Translations under genes and position numbers: made by a program
NCBI RefSeq assembly: GCF_017591425.1
Contig: NW_024465423.1
Coordinates: 62,001-126,000, forward strand
DNA length: 64,000 nucleotides
Origin: Ochotona curzoniae
Taxonomy: Eukaryota > Chordata > Mammalia > Lagomorpha > Ochotonidae
Direction: 5' to 3'
Shown: piece by piece, positions 58,600 through 64,000 of the stretch
Numbering within the stretch: the stretch's first letter is position 1
How the letters are laid out: each line of letters starts with the position of its first letter
Notes under the pieces: generated by a model
Databases searched by the model: none
The model's input: only the letters and a program-made list of their open reading frames with translations
What the model was told of the DNA's origin: nothing

Positions 58600-59344
58600 G
58601 ACCTCTCTGAGCAGGACACCCACTTCATATAAGGTACATACTCAATGCAATGTCTAACCATTCTCATGGTCCTGATCTACCCAGATGAATATGGTCTTTA
58701 TAGTTGCTCAATGAATCCCCATTGTGACACAGAGCTATGGCTATCCTCTGCATACATGAATTTAAATTGGCTGCCAATATAACAACAAACCAGGGGCAAC
58801 CCTTTCCTAGTAACAGTATTGCAAAGCTCTGGGCTTCACTGTGTTTTCAGCATATTGGCACAATCCCACTTAATAGACACCCAAGCCCCATACACTCACA
58901 GACACCTGGCTTCCACGGAAGATGGAAATCCTTAATCTTAGGCCTGTGTGCATGTGTGTTTGTGGGGGGGGGGTGTGGGTTTGAGCTGTGGGGAGCTGGT
59001 GGAAAGAACAAAGAAAGCAGAGCTTGAGCCACCTGCCCGCTTTCTGCACCTGGCATAAAGGGGCATGTCTGTTGCCAAGGCTTTTCTACAATGCTGAAGC
59101 TGTAGCATCCTTGGTGGGTTATGACAGGTAGCTGCTGAGTGGACAGCTGGTATGGACACAGAGCCCTGTGAGGTCACAGAGGGGCAGCCAATCAGGATGC
59201 TCCCTGTTCCTGAACAGCCTCATGGGCTTAGGTGAGTAAAACAAGAGTGAGGGCTGAGGTGATGGTCCACCAAATTTGCTGTGCTGTCACCTGCTGGTTA
59301 GTCCAACTCATCCACCCCCTGTGCCTGTGAGCTTACTGTCATCT
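58600..59344 (-). repeat. Satellite, minus orientation
   Basis: Most of one unit, between the ERV LTR and the betaretroviral LTR. Includes a G-run/GT tract at 58950-58980. Confidence 0.85.
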
Positions 59345-59750
59345 TGATCTTCACACCACCTTTGCCAGTTGTATTATCAGGGTCTCTCATTCTGTGGAAA
59401 GAATCACAGGACACTGTAGAGCATCTCAGAGGAGCATTTTTCAGACCTTCATTAAAATGGTTGTGTACATTAATTCCATTAAACAGAAACCCCTCCCCCT
59501 CATTAAAGCGTATGCTTTATATATCAATCCTAACCATTCATCTTAAAGATCATCAAGGCACACCAATCAGAGCAAAGAGCCAATCACAGGGCAGGATGTT
59601 GTATATCCCAACAGCTCAGATTTCTTCTTTTATTATACAAGGGACCGTGCCTATCTTAGGTGTTCCGAGTTTAGACTCCACCTACCCATTTGGGTTAACC
59701 TTGTGGCTAAGAACGTGGCAAATGTCTTAGGTTGGTTAAGCCATATCAGA
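59345..59750 (-). mobile_element. Betaretroviral LTR, right-arm copy
   Basis: Inverted counterpart of 1565-1925, adjacent to env as there. Ends approximate. Confidence 0.5.
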
Positions 59751-60165
59751 TACTTACCTATCTCTGGCTGCCCATCCAGCATGCCTAGCCAGACTTCTGG
59801 GGATTTTCTGTTGTGAAGGGCAAGCACAATTTGCACCAGAAGCCACTGCTGTTGCTGCTGATGCTGTTGCTGTGCTCGAAGATGAAGCGACCACAGACCT
59901 CAAAGAAGAATAATTAATAAGATAAGGCCCAGGCCTACTGTACTGGCCCATTGGCTTGCAAAGAAAAGATCCTTTAGCATCCAATTTGTCCATTGCTCTA
60001 TGGTGGCGATCTCTACTTTGCTGCTATTTATGGCTATAATTTTGGATCTTCGTACCTAAGTCAAATTATATGGATCATCTTCCATTAGGGGATAGCATCA
60101 CATGAACGGGCATGGGAATCAGTTGTGGAATGTGTACCAGCACCCCAGTTTCTGAGGCATTCCAA
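59751..60165 (-). pseudogene. env: Betaretrovirus-like env anchor and tail, right-arm copy
   Basis: Minus strand: the hydrophobic anchor (VGLGLILLIILL) continues without a stop into LWSLHLRAQ and a glutamine-rich tail, then EVWLGMLDGQPEIGKYLI. Better preserved than the copy at 1207-1560, though the ectodomain is missing. The 5' junction with satellite is at about 60165. Confidence 0.65.
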
Positions 60166-60665
60166 CACATATTGGTACACTCCCATTTGGTAGATACACC
60201 AGACCCATACACTCAGACAGCTGGCTTTCTGGGAGGCTGGACATACTCTCTGGTAGGACCTATAGGGATGTGCTAGTGTTGGCGTGTTTTTGGATGGAAG
60301 AGGGGCATTGGTGAAGACCAAACAAAGCACAGCTTGACCCACCTGTCCGCAATCTGCATGAGGCCAAAAGGGGCCTGTCTGTCGCAATGGTTTTCTGGAA
60401 TTCTGAGGCAGTAGCATTCCTTATTTTGTATGACCAGGCAACTTCCAGTGAACAGCTTGTACAACCACAGAGTCATGTGAGGGCACAGAGGGGCAGCCCA
60501 TCATGACGCTCTCTGTTCCTGGACAGCCGCATGGGCTTTGTTGAGTGAAGCAAGAGTGAGGGCTGAAGTCACAGTCCACCAAAGTTGCTGTGCTGTCACC
60601 TGATGTTGGTCCAACTCATCCACCATCTTTCCTGCCAGCTTCCTGTCATCAGGAGCTCCCATGCC
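60166..60665 (-). repeat. Satellite, minus orientation
   Basis: Half a unit running up to a switch of orientation at about 60665. Confidence 0.8.
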
Positions 60666-62560
60666 GTTGTCCATGTACAGAGAATATTGTGATTGCCCTT
60701 CTGTGACCTCACAGGTCACTGTGACTGTAGCACCTGTCAACCAGCAGCTGCGGAGTCATTAATGGCCCACAAATCCCCAGCCTCAGAATTCTAGAAAAAC
60801 CATGGCAAAAGACTGGTCCCTTTTGGCAGACTGCAGAAAGTGGGCAAGTGGCTCAACCTCTGCTTTCTGTGGTGTTCCCACAAAATTCCCTATGCTCGGC
60901 CCCCTCCACACGAACATCCAAACACATATCCCTACAGGCCATAACAGAGCAGTTGTCCTGGCTCCGTGGAAGCCAGTTCTCCTTGAGTGTATGAGGTTTG
61001 GGTGTTTAGTGAGTTAGACTGTGCCAATATGCTGAAAACAGTAAAGCCCTGGAATTTGCAACACTGTTAATAGGAAAGCATTTCTCTGCCTTGTTTTCAT
61101 TGTCATTCTCTTTACAGTCACATAGGCAGAGGATGGTCACAGCCCTTTGCCACAACGGGGAGTTCTTGAGAGACTATTGAGACCACATTTTCTAGGTATT
61201 ACAGGGACCCAAGAGAACGATTTGACATTGCGTTGCTGCTGTCCCTCACATGAAATGAGCGCCCTGTTCAGTGAGATTGAGCTATTGACAGAAACATGGC
61301 AGAAGCTGTCATGCATCTGAGATTCCTGGAGTATCAAGCGGTTGTTAATGGGGCATGTTGGGGTGATTATGTGAGTGTGTGTGCGGGAGGGTGGGCTCTT
61401 GTATCAGTTTGATGCACTCGGATTGTAAGCCAGCTGCCACAGGCGGTGTGGCGCTCCAGATCACCAGAAGCTCACAGGCATTGGGCTGGATGAGTTGAAC
61501 CAACAAACAAGTGACAGCCTAGCAACTTATTGCTTACCTCACCTAAGCCCATACAGATGTCCAGGTACAGAGAGCATCCTGATTGGCTTACCCTCTATGA
61601 CTTCACAATGCCATACAAGCCATCCATGCAATAGCTGCCTGGTCATAACCGGCCCACAATGCTGAAAATGGTGTTGAAGCCCAGGACTTTTTCTGTAGTG
61701 ATGCTCAGAAAATGTTTCTCCCTTGTTGTGGTTTCATTGTCATTCTCTAAAGAGTCATGTAGGCAGAGGATTTGCCTAGACCTTTGCCAAAACCGAAAGA
61801 GCTAGAGCTACTAAGTAGACAACATTCATCAAGGTAGAAGGGTGCAAAAGGGTATGGTTGGAAAACGCATTGGGATATCCTTTGCACAAAGTGGGCACCA
61901 TGCTCAGCGAGGTACAACTATAAGGGACAGAAACATGGGAGAAGGTGCCATGAATCTCAAATTCTCATGGGCAGAGAATGGCCATAGCCCTGTGCAACAA
62001 TGTGAAGTCCTTGAGCCACTGTGGAGACCACATTTGTCTAGGTAGAACAGGGACCCATGATAATGTTTTGGCAGTGCTTTTGGACTGTCCCTTGTATGAA
62101 GTGGGCTCCCTGGTTAGCGAGGTCCAACTATGGGTGACAGATACATGGCAGAAGCTGTCTTGGATCTCAGATTTCTGGAGTAGCAAGTAGTTGTCAAATT
62201 CCAGAATGTGGTGGTGCGTGTGTGGGTGGTGGGCCATTTTAGCCGTTGGATGCCCACACGATGGGAAGCCAGCTGCCGCTGATGGTGTGGAGCTCCATAT
62301 GACAGTAAGCTCACCGGCACGGAGGTGGATGGGTTTGACCAACAGGCAGGTGACAGCACAGCAACTTTGGTGGACCATGACCTCAGCCCTCACTCTTGCT
62401 TCACTCACTAAGCCAATGTGGCTGTCCAGCTACAGGGAGCATCCCAATTTACTGCCTGTCTGTGACCTCACAGTTCTCTGGCTGTACTAGCCATCCATAA
62501 AACATCCATAACCAATCCGGAATGTTAAACCCTCAGCATTCTAGAAAATTTGTTTGGATC
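60666..62560 (+). repeat. Satellite, plus orientation, about two units
   Basis: Starts within the unit at 'ccatgtacagagaat', opposite in orientation to its left neighbour. One unit has an internal deletion at about 61660, where 'cataaccggcccacaatgct' joins 'gaaaatgg'. Runs to the LTR remnant at about 62562. Confidence 0.8.
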
Positions 62561-62561
62561 C

Positions 62562-63198
62562 TGTCATGTACTCCTATTGAAGTCATTTTCAAATTAGAAA
62601 AATGTCAATGAAAACCAACAGCTAGAAAAGTGCAAGAGGAGGGGTGTGCAGAGAAATCTTCAGTACTTTAGTGTGGAGTAACTGATCTTTGTGTCCTACT
62701 AGTAAGGTATATGGTCGCCCAAGCTAACTTTTTCCTGATTGTTCTAAGCTTTCCTTATTGGTCTCTGTCTAAAGTTTCACAATTCTCTAAAATTAAGTGA
62801 ATATTCTTACTTCACTGATTTCCACAAAATAAACCCCATAATATTACATTTGAAAAAAAAAAAAAAAAGATACTCTGTGGTTTACAAGTCATTTAGCAAC
62901 TCACCCTGCTCTAATCACCCTTGGTGCTCATGACAGGATGTGGGCTTATGCCCTGTCTGCTGGCATCCTATTGTGAGCACAGGGCAGTCTGGGAACCAAT
63001 ACTCCAAACTTATTTCCTCTCTCCCCATATCCATAGATCCTGTTTTGCAGGCTATAAAGCTTTGTGTAAAAAATACAACTTTGGTCAGCTTTAACAGACA
63101 TTCTGTCTTACTATCATTCTTACTATCATTTCTTGTCTCTTGTCCTCCATTCTCTCCTAGGTTGGTTGCGACCCTTGACTGTCCTGCTGGAAGGGACA
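62562..63198 (+). mobile_element. 5' LTR of type-D-like betaretroviral ERV, 5'-truncated
   Basis: Matches the LTR at 6293-6976 in the opposite orientation, ending GGGACA at 63198. The start of U3 is missing at the satellite junction, and a poly-A-tailed insert (62638-62868) interrupts it. Shared block: 'cattctgtctta', 'ttgtctcttgtcct', 'attctctcctaggttggttgc'. Confidence 0.7.
62638..62868 (+). pseudogene. Retroposed mRNA 3' end inside the LTR
   Basis: Absent from the sister LTR at 6293-6976. It ends with AATAAA (62828-62833), 19 bp, then A16 (62853-62868): the hallmark of an L1-mobilised processed transcript. The about 215-bp body is AT-rich, without a frame, so probably 3' UTR. Parent gene unknown. 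Confidence 0.6.
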
Positions 63199-63200
63199 AT

Positions 63201-63218
63201 TGACGCCCAACATGGTGC
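63201..63218 (+). promoter_or_regulatory. Primer binding site, tRNA-Lys, degenerate
   Basis: TGACGCCCAACATGGTGC, two bases after the LTR, three mismatches from the tRNA-Lys(1,2) site used by betaretroviruses. Confidence 0.8.
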
Positions 63219-63383
63219 CTGCAGACCACTGACAGAGAAAGCCAAGCCATCATGGTTAAGAGGCCACTCGTGGTGGTGAATTGAGCACTAGGTGAATAGT
63301 TTCATGGTTTATCTGCTGGAATTCGTGTCGAGGGTAACATTTGTGGCATAAAACTTATGCATGAGACAAGCATTATCACAATA

Positions 63384-64000
63384 AGAATTTTTTGTTGCAG
63401 GTTCTCAAAGACTCACTGAAGGCACATATAATTCAGGTAAAGAAAAAGGATTTTAAAGCGTTTTTAGATTTTGTGTTTTTTTTTTTTTTAAGATTTAGTT
63501 TTATTTATTTATTGGAAAGGCAGACATACAGAGAGGAGAGACAGAGAGGAAGATCTTTCGTCTGATGATTCACTCCCCAAGTGAGTGACTCCCCAAGTGA
63601 GCGCAACGGCCGATGCTATGCCAATCCAAAGCCAGGAGCCTGTTCCAGGTCTCCCACGTGAGTGCAGGGTCCCAAAGATTTGGGCCGTGCTCGACTGCTT
63701 TCCCGGGCCACAGGCAGGGAGCTGGAAGGGAAGTGGGGCTGCTGGGATAGAACTGGCACCCATATAGGATCCATGGCGTGCAAGGCAGGAACCTTAACCA
63801 CTTGAGCCACTACGCCAGGCCAGATTTTGTTTTTAATGTCTGTGCATGGTATCCACAGGAAGGCTGTAATGGTGAGAGAACTTGGGGTGGGATTGGTGAT
63901 TGTTTCAAAGATGTTTTGGGGCTTGAAAAGATCCCTGTAACTGCTCTTAGTTATTGGACCATGGTTTATGTTTTGAAGGCTATGTCTCAATGGTCAGAGA
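63384..64000 (+). pseudogene. gag: Betaretroviral gag matrix start, split by a CSINE, runs off the window
   Basis: Two blocks in the same original frame: about 63403-63474 (VLKDSLKAHIIQVKKKDF) and 63822-64000 (CAWYPQEG, then WGGIGDCFKDVLGLEKIPVT and SYWTMVYVLKAMSQWSE). This is the conserved N-terminal matrix of betaretroviruses. A CSINE separates them. The block after the SINE is open to the window edge. No convincing start codon upstream. Rest of gag, pol and env lie outside. Confidence 0.85.
63475..63821 (-). repeat. CSINE inserted in gag
   Basis: Full-length minus copy with perfect target duplication AGATTTTGT (63466-63474 and 63822-63830). Contains a short internal duplication 'ctccccaagtgag' at 63572-63601. 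Confidence 0.95.

Overview
This window looks like repeat-choked mammalian DNA with no intact host gene. At least eleven copies of a tRNA-derived SINE occur, with an internal B box (GGTTCTAATCC) and the core 'gatcccatatgggtgctggttc'-type sequence. I recognise it as the lagomorph C-repeat (CSINE); the subfamily looks more like pika (Ochotona) than rabbit. Two 5'-intact but 3'-broken LINE-1 copies and several old L1 fragments fit the same reading.

Layout. (1) 1-6292: a left block made of endogenous retrovirus (ERV) pieces and a roughly 0.94 kb satellite. (2) 6293-10165: the 3' half of a type-D-like betaretroviral ERV on the minus strand (integrase, Env, LTR). (3) 10195-28100: L1s, CSINEs, one solo LTR in a CSINE and microsatellites, with long stretches where I see nothing. 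(4) 28100-36020: a GC-richer host-like segment. It holds four consecutive exons of a broken, intron-containing TSPY/TSPX-type gene (SET/NAP family) on the minus strand. This is the only recognisable cellular gene and it suggests a sex chromosome, most likely Y. (5) 36020-39100: a minisatellite and a minus-strand betaretroviral gag with its LTR. (6) 39128-51852: a head-to-tail satellite array of about seven units, split by a young ERV at 45020-51239 (361-bp LTRs with 3 differences, 5-bp target duplication, tRNA-Phe primer site). (7) 51853-58599: an old tRNA-Thr-primed ERV on the minus strand, with an internal tandem duplication and no recognisable gag, pol or env. (8) 58600-64000: satellite in both orientations, a betaretroviral env-LTR fragment, and the 5' end of a betaretroviral provirus (LTR, tRNA-Lys primer site, gag start) running off the window.

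How it fits together. The left block (about 1150-6292) and the right block (about 60165 down to 51250) carry the same order of unrelated parts in opposite orientation: env, LTR, satellite, tRNA-Thr ERV, satellite flipped. I read this as an inverted segmental duplication with arms about 95% alike where I compared them. The TSPY-like remnant and the satellite array lie between the arms. The picture is of a decaying ampliconic or heterochromatic region, plausibly Y-linked. Species, chromosome and ages are inference.
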